Source: Actinomycetota bacterium (GTDB lineage: Bacteria; Actinomycetota; Actinomycetes; S36-B12; UBA5976). Taken from it: a stretch of DNA of 9,578 bases. Numbering within the stretch: the first letter of the stretch is position 1; each line of letters opens with the position of its first letter. The position numbers and the translations under genes were made by a program. The stretch spans positions 1-9,578 of the forward strand of contig JAFMIT010000060.1 in assembly GCA_017853815.1 (NCBI GenBank), in the 5' to 3' direction. Positions 1 through 5,886 of the stretch are shown piece after piece. The notes below the pieces were generated by a model, which worked only from the letters and a program-made list of their open reading frames with translations, ran no database searches and was not told the DNA's origin.

Positions 1-246
1 TACCTCTTCGGTCTTGCAATCAGCATGAGTGCGATTTGTTATGTGTTGTACTTCAGAATGGTTTCGGAGCTTGGGCCCACGAAGGCAATCAGTGTCGAGT
101 TCGTCGTGACATTGGTGGCGGTTCTCATCGGCGCCATCTGGCTTCACGAACGACTATCGCTTGGGCAGTTGGCAGGAAGCGTCATCATCATTGTTGGCTG
201 CCTGTTGGTGCTTGATCTCGTGCCTAGCCGAAAGCAAGCTGCGTAG
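1..246 (+). CDS. EamA/DMT-family membrane transporter, C-terminal fragment
   Basis: The frame is open from base 1 and stops at TAG 244-246, so only the last 81 residues are in the window. They form about two and a half hydrophobic segments: ICYVLYF near the start, a helix FVVTLVAVLIGAIWL, the short loop HERLSLGQ, then a final helix LAGSVIIIVGCLLVLDLV and a short basic tail. The pattern helix, then E-x-LS-xxQ-xxG, then a last helix is typical of the C-terminal EamA repeat of drug/metabolite transporter (DMT) permeases, which are 10-helix inner-membrane proteins of about 300 residues that export amino acids, nucleosides or other small molecules. The substrate cannot be told from this piece. The gene converges on the protease gene and ends at a shared terminator. 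Confidence 0.8.
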   Translation, partial: YLFGLAISMSAICYVLYFRMVSELGPTKAISVEFVVTLVAVLIGAIWLHERLSLGQLAGSVIIIVGCLLVLDLVPSRKQAA

Positions 247-277
247 GCACAACACGAACAAACTGGCACAAACAAAA

Positions 278-303
278 CAGGCGGCCCCGTGTGGGACCGC
301 CTG
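278..303. terminator. Bidirectional intrinsic terminator between convergent genes
   Basis: CAGGCGG (278-284) pairs with CCGCCTG (297-303). The stem extends by CCC/GGG with one bulged A around a short loop. It lies between the stop of the + strand permease (246) and the stop of the - strand protease (319). On the + strand it is followed by a T-rich run (TTCGTTGTTTAGTTGTT), and on the - strand by TTTTGTTTG, so it can serve both transcripts. Confidence 0.75.
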
Positions 304-318
304 TTCGTTGTTTAGTTG

Positions 319-3300
319 TTAGTGATCGTCGTCGTGGTGTTCACGAACGAGATCTGCCTGCGAACCACCAGAGCGGTTGTTCTGAGCGACGACCATCCAG
401 CCAAGTGATCGAGTTTCGTTGGCAGCTGGTTCACGTGAACCGACTGGAACAACTGCGCGATCGCCAGGTGCAAGCTCTGCCCAATCACCGGTGGAACGCT
501 GTGGGTTCCATGGATTGAACGTTGCGTTGGTGAGGTTGGAATCCACGCCGCCATCGTTGTAGATGGAGTAGGTATCGATTCCGACAACATTGCCGACAGT
601 GCTGGCACTGGTCAAACCAAGGTCGCTTGCGAAGAATGGCAAGAAGATCGTGCTGCCATCGAGTGGAGCACTTGCTTGGTATGCCCAGAGGTCACCCGTA
701 GCGAAGTTGTACACGAAGGAGCCCAAGGTGCCGTCGCTGTAACCAGTGGTCACAAGACCATAGTCGAGAGCGAAGACTGCGTAATCTGGATTGCCATCGC
801 CATCAGAGTCGATGTAGATGTCGTATTCCATTTCTGAGCCGCTGTTGAAGTTGTTATGAGCATTCATTGCCATGACAACCAGAATGTCGCTGCCGAAATC
901 GAAGTACTGAGCACCGAGAGCGCGCATGTCGTAGTACGCACCGGCATCTTTGCCATCACGAACCAAGAGCTCGTAGAAGTCAGCGGTACCGAAACCGTTG
1001 CCCTCATTGCGCACCTTGATGTTCGAGATGTTGTGATCGCGAGCAGATGCTTCGACGTCAGAGCGGTTGTACTGAATCAACTGCACCAACATGGTGGCAT
1101 CTGGTGCACCTTCAACCGAAGCAGTCACACGACCAGTGACGGCAGGAACATCAGTGTCGCTTGCAAACGGCATGTTGGCCACTGCAGCTTCTGACATCCG
1201 AACTTTCACTTCGATCTTGTTGACGCCTGGTTCCAAGGTCACGTGACTTGGCTTGACCTTGATGGTTGCACCATCAGAAATCGCAGCGCTGAGATCAACA
1301 TGAACATCGTGATCGGTGAGGTTAACCAAACGCACCTTTGCTTCTTCGCTGAAGGCCTGTCCTTCTTGAACGCCGAAGCTCAAACCTGCGTCGCCGGCCT
1401 TGGTTGCCTGGAAGGCAACTTCAGCGTTGATCGCAGCGCGTGGGTTGACCATGCCGTTACCAATGATGCGGCTTGGGTAGAGCGAATTGATCATTGCCAT
1501 ATCCGTAGATGCGGTGGAGACCAATGCGTTCTTGATGTTCTGTGCGCTCCAGCCTGGATGTGCGCCCTTGACGAGAGCTGCTACACCAGCGACGTGAGGA
1601 GCTGCCATCGACGTACCTGAGTAGACCGCGTAGTCATTGCCAGTTCCCACTGCGACTGAGTAGACCGAAACGCCAGGAGCGCTGAGGTCTGGCTTGACGC
1701 CGCCATCCTGGTTACGTGGACCTGAAGACGTGAAGTCCGCTGGGTCACCGTAGGTTGGATTTGCAAGGGTATTTCCGGCAAGAGTGACGTTGAGGCCATC
1801 CAGAGCTACGAGTGATGCTGCACCGCTTGAAGGCAGACCCAAGAATGGAATCGTGACACCTGGGATGACATCTTCGAATGGTGGCAAAGCGTCAGATGTG
1901 TTGATCATGATGACCGCAGCTGCACCAGCCGCCTGACCAAGAATCGCGCGATCAACACGAGCACAGCTACCGCGCTTGACGACGGCAATCTTGCCTGCAA
2001 CATCGACGTAATCCTCGGCAACACAGCCGAGTGATACTCCGCCATTTCCGTCACCGACGACCTTGATGGCGAGCTCACCGGTTGGGATGGTCGCGCCATT
2101 GGCATTGAGCAATTGCAGCGTGGTTGCACCGGACGTCAGCACTGCACCTGGGAAGGTTGGAGTTGCGTCAGCGGCAGCAACAGAAAGCGCTGCTGAAGCC
2201 GATGCAGGAGCACCAGTTAGGTATGGCTGGAAACCGCTGTTACCAGCAGAGGCAACTACCGTGACGCCAGCAGCAACTGCGTTAGCAACTGCTGTCTGCT
2301 CGATGCCGTTGGGGCTGCCGTAGCTAGAACCAAGAGACATGTTGATGACCTGAGCACCATCCATGACAGCGCGGTCGATTGCGGCGACGATGACTGAAGA
2401 GTCAACTGAGCCTTCGCAACCGAACACCTTGTAGGCCATCAGAAGTGCGTTAGGTGCACTACCTGGGTGGATACGAAGGTTTGCACCGTTGACAGCAGCC
2501 TGGGTGTAGGCGCCGGTGTAGGTCGTGCCATCGGCATTGACACCAAAGCCGGCCGTGGTACCAGCAACGTGAGAGCCGTGGCCGCCACAGTCGAGGGGAT
2601 CAGTGTCTGGGACTGGAACGAGGGCAGCACCTGAGCCGCCTGCGTCGTAGGCATCACCGACGAAGTCGTAACCAGCAACCACTTTTGCGGTTGGGAAGGT
2701 ATAGCCATCCGTCGTGGTGGTTGGGTCGTTTGCGGTGTAGTCCGAAGCGAGGCCAGAACCACCGAAGTCGGCGTGACCGTAGTCAATGCCAGTGTCGATG
2801 ATGGCGACTTTGACGCCAGCACCAGTTGCGCCGTATTCAGCCCACGCTGCGGCTGCACCAGTGTGATTGTTCGAGTGGCCGTTGTCGCGAGTGAACAATG
2901 CGACCTTCGACATAGCGACAACGCCTGGAACCTTTGCGACTGCTGCCAGATCCTTGATCTTGACAGTAGCGGCAACGCCAGAGAGCACATCGGTGTAGCG
3001 ACGCTCAACTTTGGCACCTGCGGCAGCAAGAGCACGCACAACCGGTGCCTGTGCGGCACGAACGGCGAGGCGGTCAGCCTGCTTGGTGGCGGCGGTTACT
3101 TTGATGCCGGCTGCGCGATCCGCTTTGGCCAACGTGGAGACGGTTGCGGCATCAAATTGGATGATGACGCGGACTTTCTCATTCTGTCGGAGAGCGGAAG
3201 GCATGTACTTGAGTTGGTCAAGTGACAGGTGGGTGCGGCTTTGGGCCGCTGCCAGGAATCGAGAGGCAGGTGAGACTGGAGCTGCGGAAGCTCCAATGCT

Positions 3301-3369
3301 CGGCAAAGCAATAGCCACTGCCGAAAGGGCAGCGGCTACGACTACACGGCGATGTGTGAAGATTTTCAT
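319..3369 (-). CDS. Secreted S8 (subtilisin-like) serine protease with I9 prodomain and PA domain
   Basis: This is a 1016-residue preproprotein. Residues 1-30 are a Sec signal peptide (MKIFTHRR, a hydrophobic core, ASAA). An inhibitor I9-type propeptide covers about 65-158. The subtilase domain carries the full triad: Asp192 in IIDTGID, His264 in GGHGSHVAG and Ser587 in SGTSMAAPHVAG, plus oxyanion Asn377 in SAGNSG. A protease-associated (PA) domain is inserted at about 405-525, as in Vpr/cucumisin-type subtilases. A beta-sandwich-like stretch (about 655-770) follows, then an uncharacterised region with a calcium-loop-like DSDGDGNPD (854-862). The protein ends in HHDDDH, with no LPXTG motif or membrane anchor, so it is probably released to degrade external protein. 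I chose ATG 3369 over the in-frame GTG at 3402 because only this start gives a clean signal peptide and a promoter fits a leaderless start there. It seems to be a single-gene transcript. Confidence 0.93.
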   Translation of the reverse strand: MKIFTHRRVVVAAALSAVAIALPSIGASAAPVSPASRFLAAAQSRTHLSLDQLKYMPSALRQNEKVRVIIQFDAATVSTLAKADRAAGIKVTAATKQADRLAVRAAQAPVVRALAAAGAKVERRYTDVLSGVAATVKIKDLAAVAKVPGVVAMSKVALFTRDNGHSNNHTGAAAAWAEYGATGAGVKVAIIDTGIDYGHADFGGSGLASDYTANDPTTTTDGYTFPTAKVVAGYDFVGDAYDAGGSGAALVPVPDTDPLDCGGHGSHVAGTTAGFGVNADGTTYTGAYTQAAVNGANLRIHPGSAPNALLMAYKVFGCEGSVDSSVIVAAIDRAVMDGAQVINMSLGSSYGSPNGIEQTAVANAVAAGVTVVASAGNSGFQPYLTGAPASASAALSVAAADATPTFPGAVLTSGATTLQLLNANGATIPTGELAIKVVGDGNGGVSLGCVAEDYVDVAGKIAVVKRGSCARVDRAILGQAAGAAAVIMINTSDALPPFEDVIPGVTIPFLGLPSSGAASLVALDGLNVTLAGNTLANPTYGDPADFTSSGPRNQDGGVKPDLSAPGVSVYSVAVGTGNDYAVYSGTSMAAPHVAGVAALVKGAHPGWSAQNIKNALVSTASTDMAMINSLYPSRIIGNGMVNPRAAINAEVAFQATKAGDAGLSFGVQEGQAFSEEAKVRLVNLTDHDVHVDLSAAISDGATIKVKPSHVTLEPGVNKIEVKVRMSEAAVANMPFASDTDVPAVTGRVTASVEGAPDATMLVQLIQYNRSDVEASARDHNISNIKVRNEGNGFGTADFYELLVRDGKDAGAYYDMRALGAQYFDFGSDILVVMAMNAHNNFNSGSEMEYDIYIDSDGDGNPDYAVFALDYGLVTTGYSDGTLGSFVYNFATGDLWAYQASAPLDGSTIFLPFFASDLGLTSASTVGNVVGIDTYSIYNDGGVDSNLTNATFNPWNPQRSTGDWAELAPGDRAVVPVGSREPAANETRSLGWMVVAQNNRSGGSQADLVREHHDDDH

Positions 3370-3375
3370 GGCGTG

Positions 3376-3404
3376 AGTATGAACTTTCGTGAGCCATGTC
3401 ACAA
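3376..3404 (-). promoter_or_regulatory. Candidate leaderless promoter of the S8 protease
   Basis: Read on the minus strand: TTGTGA (3404-3399) as -35, a 17-nt spacer, then CATACT (3381-3376) as -10. Six bases (CACGCC) separate the -10 from ATG 3369, which puts transcription start at or next to the A of the ATG. There is no Shine-Dalgarno sequence before that ATG, consistent with a leaderless mRNA. The box also overlaps the alternative GTG start at 3402, which argues against that start. Confidence 0.5.
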
Positions 3405-3494
3405 GGACTCAAGCGGGCCGATTTCGGGGATTTCAGTCGAATGTGACGTTTTTATGTGGGCGAGCGGTTCATTGCAGCGCAAAATCGGTACAAA

Positions 3495-3526
3495 AAAGGC
3501 AGGACAGCCGAAACTGTCCTGCCTTT
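3495..3526 (-). terminator. Strong rho-independent terminator after the AOC-barrel gene
   Basis: A perfect 12-bp inverted repeat, AAAGGCAGGACA (3495-3506) and TGTCCTGCCTTT (3515-3526), has an 8-nt loop. On the minus strand it starts 8 nt after the TAA of the 3535-4053 gene, and the stem runs into a T-tract (TTTTTT, then GTACC). It isolates that gene from the downstream protease gene, which has its own promoter. Confidence 0.9.
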
Positions 3527-3534
3527 ACGCGGGC

Positions 3535-4053
3535 TTATTTGGTGGTCAGGTGGAAGACGTGCTTCCAGCTGTTGTCTTCGAGGTGAGTGGTTTCGACGTA
3601 GCCGCGAGCGCCTGCGTACTTGCCAGAGCCGCCGATGATGGGGCGGATCGTCACGACACCGATGCCGAGAGTCGGCTGGCTGATCTCGTAGACCGCCTGG
3701 CCTCCGACCACAATCTGGTTCGCATCGGAACCAAAGACAAACGACAAGTTGCTCATGCGAACGTCTTGGCCGACCGCGGGACGATCAACGGCGACTGTCG
3801 TGAGAGATCCAACAAGATGGCCGGCGTGCTTGCCGGTGAACGGGATAAACACAGTCACCATGTCACCAACAGAGTGGCCAGGCGTACCGAGGTCCGTCAC
3901 CTGAGAGTTGTCGGCGGTGGTTGGGCCGTGTGTCACCGTGACGCGCTTTTCGTAGCGTCCGTTTTCTGAACCTGAAGCGACCTGAGTCACTCCGAGAATC
4001 GTGGTCATCGCAAGCAGGAGGGTCAGCGCAAGGCGCATTGGGCTCTTAGTCAT
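3535..4053 (-). CDS. Small secreted protein with allene oxide cyclase/dirigent-like barrel
   Basis: The protein has 172 residues. Residues 1-28 form a Sec signal peptide (MTKSPMR, hydrophobic core LALTLLLAMTTILGV, cleavage after about ASG). No lipobox Cys follows, so it is predicted to be exported and soluble. The mature part is beta-rich and ends with the signature of the allene oxide cyclase-barrel/dirigent superfamily: IIGGSGKYAGARGYVET at 139-155, then a closing strand SWKHVFHL. In this superfamily that Gly-rich GGTGKYxGARG segment is the most conserved element. Bacterial members are largely uncharacterised; the plant members cyclise allene oxides or steer radical coupling, and I would not transfer either activity. 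The gene lies after the SDR on the same strand, with its own candidate promoter and terminator. No Shine-Dalgarno precedes the ATG. Confidence 0.78.
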   Translation of the reverse strand: MTKSPMRLALTLLLAMTTILGVTQVASGSENGRYEKRVTVTHGPTTADNSQVTDLGTPGHSVGDMVTVFIPFTGKHAGHLVGSLTTVAVDRPAVGQDVRMSNLSFVFGSDANQIVVGGQAVYEISQPTLGIGVVTIRPIIGGSGKYAGARGYVETTHLEDNSWKHVFHLTTK

Positions 4054-4059
4054 GAAGCG

Positions 4060-4089
4060 AGGCTACGGGCGAGCTCGGATGCTGGTCAA
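4060..4089 (-). promoter_or_regulatory. Candidate leaderless promoter of the AOC-barrel gene
   Basis: On the minus strand: TTGACC (4089-4084) as -35, an 18-nt spacer, and TAGCCT (4065-4060, TAnnnT type) as -10. Six bases then lead to ATG 4053, so the transcript would begin at the start codon. The -35 abuts the TAA of the upstream SDR gene. The geometry matches the promoter proposed for the protease. The -10 agrees with consensus only at its key T, A and T positions. Confidence 0.42.
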
Positions 4090-4866
4090 TTAGAACGAGC
4101 GCGCGGGTCGCAAAAGAGTCTCGGCGCCACCATCGATAAAAATCGTCTGTCCAGTGATATGACAATTCTCAATGTCGGTGAGCCACATGAGAGCGCGTGC
4201 CACTGCTGCCGGCTTCAGGTGGTACCCGTAGGGCATTGGCGCATGGCTGTCGATGAACGCTCGTTGGCCCGGAAGGTCGAGTAGCCGCTGCATGGAAGGA
4301 GTGAGGATCGTTCCTGGTGCTACGGCATTCAGTGCGATGCCGGCAGAGGCCCAGTGAGTTTGAGCAGCTTCGCGCCGCACCCATTGCCCGAGCGCGAACT
4401 TGCTCGAAGAGAAATTTAGATTTCCGTGTCCGGCCTCGGTGAGTTGTTGAGCGCGCGCCACTGCCGCTGCCTCGTGTCCTTCGAGCAAATGCCCAACGAG
4501 GGTTTCATCCACTTCGTGAAGTCCCGAAATTGAGGTAACAACCGCGACTCGAGGTGCGGGTCTGAGCGAGAGATTTTCAAGGAGCGCTTCGAGCAATTGG
4601 GTCACACCGAAGAAGTTCGTAGAGACCGTGATGGGTTTAGTCGCCGCGATAGCTGCGCAGGCGATGACCGCATCAACCTTGCCATCGCTTTGATCCTGCA
4701 CTTCTTCTGCAGCCGCTAAACGTCCGCTGGGAGTACTGAGATCCGCTAGTACTTCTGCAGATGTCATGTCGACACCAATGACGCGGTAGCCACGCTGCCG
4801 TAAGAGTTCGGCGGTGGCAGCGCCGGTTCCGCTAGCGCAACCAGTGACCACGTACGTCCGTTGCAT
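4090..4866 (-). CDS. SDR-family oxidoreductase, 3-alpha-hydroxysteroid dehydrogenase-like, catalytic Tyr replaced by Phe
   Basis: The protein has 258 residues, a normal classical-SDR length. The Rossmann glycine motif TGCASGTG is at 8-15, and Asp33 at the end of strand beta-2 suggests NAD(H) preference. The cytosolic fold ends with FIDGGAETLLRP. Several stretches (VLADLSTPSGR, NFFGVTQLL, GNLxFxxSKxAL, IDGGxxxxxRP) recall bacterial 3-alpha-hydroxysteroid dehydrogenase/carbonyl reductase. Asn84, Ser112 and Lys156 of the SDR tetrad are present, but the YxxxK motif reads F152-S-S-S-K156, so the proton-donating Tyr is absent. The substrate is unknown and may be a ketone, a steroid-like compound or none. 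The start at ATG 4866 (AGGG just upstream) gives a normal N-terminus; the frame stays open to 4959 but would cross the upstream operon's terminator. The gene probably forms its own transcript, possibly reading into the AOC-barrel gene. Confidence 0.85.
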   Translation of the reverse strand: MQRTYVVTGCASGTGAATAELLRQRGYRVIGVDMTSAEVLADLSTPSGRLAAAEEVQDQSDGKVDAVIACAAIAATKPITVSTNFFGVTQLLEALLENLSLRPAPRVAVVTSISGLHEVDETLVGHLLEGHEAAAVARAQQLTEAGHGNLNFSSSKFALGQWVRREAAQTHWASAGIALNAVAPGTILTPSMQRLLDLPGQRAFIDSHAPMPYGYHLKPAAVARALMWLTDIENCHITGQTIFIDGGAETLLRPARSF

Positions 4867-4899
4867 GTCCCTGAGGGTATGGATATTTGGCGAGCGGCG

Positions 4900-4919
4900 T
4901 AGCGGGCTAAAGTCCTGAC
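4900..4919. promoter_or_regulatory. DosR-box-like dyad upstream of the SDR gene
   Basis: Aligned to the M. tuberculosis DosR consensus TTSGGGACTWWAGTCCCSAA, this site matches 15 of 20 positions (core GGGCTAAAGTCC). It is centred about 43 nt before the SDR ATG. Its right half also forms a small perfect dyad, AAGTC-CT-GACTT (4910-4921). A closely similar sequence occurs at 7239-7258, at the other end of the sulfur operon. Candidate minus-strand -10 sequences between it and the ATG are AAATAT (4888-4883) or CATACC (4881-4876). No DosR gene is in view, so the regulator is inferred. Confidence 0.4.
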
Positions 4920-4935
4920 TTGCCCAGAGTACAAA

Positions 4936-4964
4936 GCGGAGTGACATCATGCCTGTCACTCCGC
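4936..4964 (-). terminator. Hairpin ending the sulfur operon
   Basis: A perfect 10-bp inverted repeat, GCGGAGTGAC (4936-4945) and GTCACTCCGC (4955-4964), has a 9-nt loop and lies 31 nt after the DsrE2-like stop. On the minus strand the stem is followed only by TTTGT, so the T-tract is weak. It may work as an imperfect intrinsic terminator or as a 3' stabilising hairpin. Confidence 0.6.
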
Positions 4965-4995
4965 CTTGAGCTTGGGAACGTGCGAGAGAAGAACG

Positions 4996-5532
4996 CTAGA
5001 TAAAGATGACCTGCGCGCCGTTGGTCATCTCGATGAAATCGGATGCGTTGATGATGCCGTCCATGTCCTCGCGCAAATCCGCTTCGGATACCGAGTTCAT
5101 ATCTGCCGAAAGTTGGCAAGCCCAGAGGTGTCCGCCAGCGGCGACAATTTGGTCGAGGAAGTCTGGCACCTCAGGAATATCAAGATCCGCGATTTGTTTC
5201 TTCAACATCTTCGTGGCCATCGCAGTCATGCCCGGCATGGGAGCAAGTGACTGTGGCAAGTGGATGTCGCCGATCGGCAAGTGCATCGCTGCGTTGCCAG
5301 CGGGACTGAACTGAAGATCGTTCATGCGGTTCTTCATAATCATGTCGAAACCCCAGAACGTGAAGAAGATATGTGTCTCGATACCTTCGCCGAGCGCGGC
5401 ATTCGCCAGGATCAATGCAGGGTAGGCCATATCGAGATTGCCTTTTGAACAGATGAACGCAATCTTGCGGCCCTCGTTGGAATCGTCATCGAAGTTCGGC
5501 ACGATGGTGGGGGCGATAGCGGTAGCAGTCAT
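4996..5532 (-). CDS. dsrE2: DsrE2-like sulfur carrier protein (DsrE/DsrF/DrsH-like family)
   Basis: The protein has 178 residues. After a variable acidic leader (about 1-20) come the family blocks: KIAFICSKGNLDMAYPALILANAAL (23-47), ETHIFFTFWGFDMI (52-65), the Met/Pro-rich PMPGMTAMATKMLKK (98-112), then HLWACQLSADM (135-145). Cys139 sits in the ACQ motif, where DsrE2-type proteins hold their sulfur-accepting cysteine; Cys28 is a second cysteine in the first strand. The family binds and relays sulfane sulfur in oxidative sulfur metabolism, usually with SQR, TusA or rhodanese partners. The start is ambiguous: ATG 5532 has GAGAGGA 9 nt upstream and is preferred, while ATG 5541 lies directly against that SD. 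The SD overlaps the TGA of the DsrC-like gene, so translation is probably coupled. Last gene of the operon. Confidence 0.88.
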   Translation of the reverse strand: MTATAIAPTIVPNFDDDSNEGRKIAFICSKGNLDMAYPALILANAALGEGIETHIFFTFWGFDMIMKNRMNDLQFSPAGNAAMHLPIGDIHLPQSLAPMPGMTAMATKMLKKQIADLDIPEVPDFLDQIVAAGGHLWACQLSADMNSVSEADLREDMDGIINASDFIEMTNGAQVIFI

Positions 5533-5546
5533 TGTGATCATTCCTC

Positions 5547-5861
5547 TCAGACACAACCGTGGGGCTTTGGTAGACCAGCGATGTAACTCATCTTTTTGCC
5601 AGGCTTTTTTGGGAACAAGCTGAATTGATCTTTCACAGCAAAACCGCCTGCGGTCTGCAGCCTTCGTGTGGTGGCTGTTTCTCCTTGAGCCTTGAAATCT
5701 TCGCGAAGCCATTCGATGAGCTTCCAGTGTTCATCCGTCATCTCGATGCCGATGTTGGTGGCGAGAACTTTCGCAAGTTCCTTATCCCATTCATCGAATT
5801 CGGTGAGGAATCCCTCTTCGTTGACGTGCACTTGACGACCAGCGAGTTCTGCGACAGGCAT
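5547..5861 (-). CDS. DsrC/TusE-family sulfur relay protein with a single cysteine
   Basis: The protein has 104 residues, the usual DsrC/TusE length. It has the family N-terminus (VNEEGFLTEFDEWDKELAKVLA, 13-34), a helical middle with TDEHWKLIEWLRED (42-55), and the C-terminal arm IAGLPKPHGCV, whose penultimate Cys103 is the conserved CysA that carries sulfur. The second conserved cysteine of dissimilatory DsrC, CysB, lies 11 residues before CysA; here that position is Ser92, and the protein has no other cysteine. It therefore cannot form the intramolecular CysA-CysB (trisulfide) state of true DsrC and is nearer to TusE or other single-cysteine relatives. It lies 25 nt after the SQR-like stop and 14 nt before the DsrE2-like start, clearly one operon. 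AGAAAGG lies about 12 nt upstream of ATG 5861. Confidence 0.92.
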   Translation of the reverse strand: MPVAELAGRQVHVNEEGFLTEFDEWDKELAKVLATNIGIEMTDEHWKLIEWLREDFKAQGETATTRRLQTAGGFAVKDQFSLFPKKPGKKMSYIAGLPKPHGCV

Positions 5862-5886
5862 GATGTCATCGACCTTTCTGTAGGTG

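Noticed and set aside
428..441. Perfect 14-bp palindrome GGTTCACGTGAACC, with a second CACGTG dyad at 1238-1247
   Set aside because: Both lie inside the protease coding sequence, far from any promoter, and are explained by ordinary codons; two such words in 3 kb can arise by chance.
2439..3059. A 206-codon minus-strand frame inside the protease gene
   Set aside because: It overlaps, in another frame, the protease region with the prodomain, catalytic Asp and His. Its product is Ser/Thr/Pro-rich low-complexity sequence with no family features.
3352..3969. A 205-codon plus-strand frame antisense to the AOC-barrel gene
   Set aside because: It runs across the terminator and the promoter of the protease and has no recognisable domain; it is the complement of a well-supported secreted-protein gene.
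4867..4959. N-terminal extension of the SDR to an upstream ATG
   Set aside because: It would place 31 extra residues before a normal SDR start and would cross the sulfur operon's hairpin and the DosR-like site.
5533..5712. N-terminal extension of the DsrE2-like gene into the DsrC-like gene
   Set aside because: The extra residues overlap the well-conserved DsrC-like coding sequence and look like an out-of-frame translation; a good SD precedes ATG 5532.
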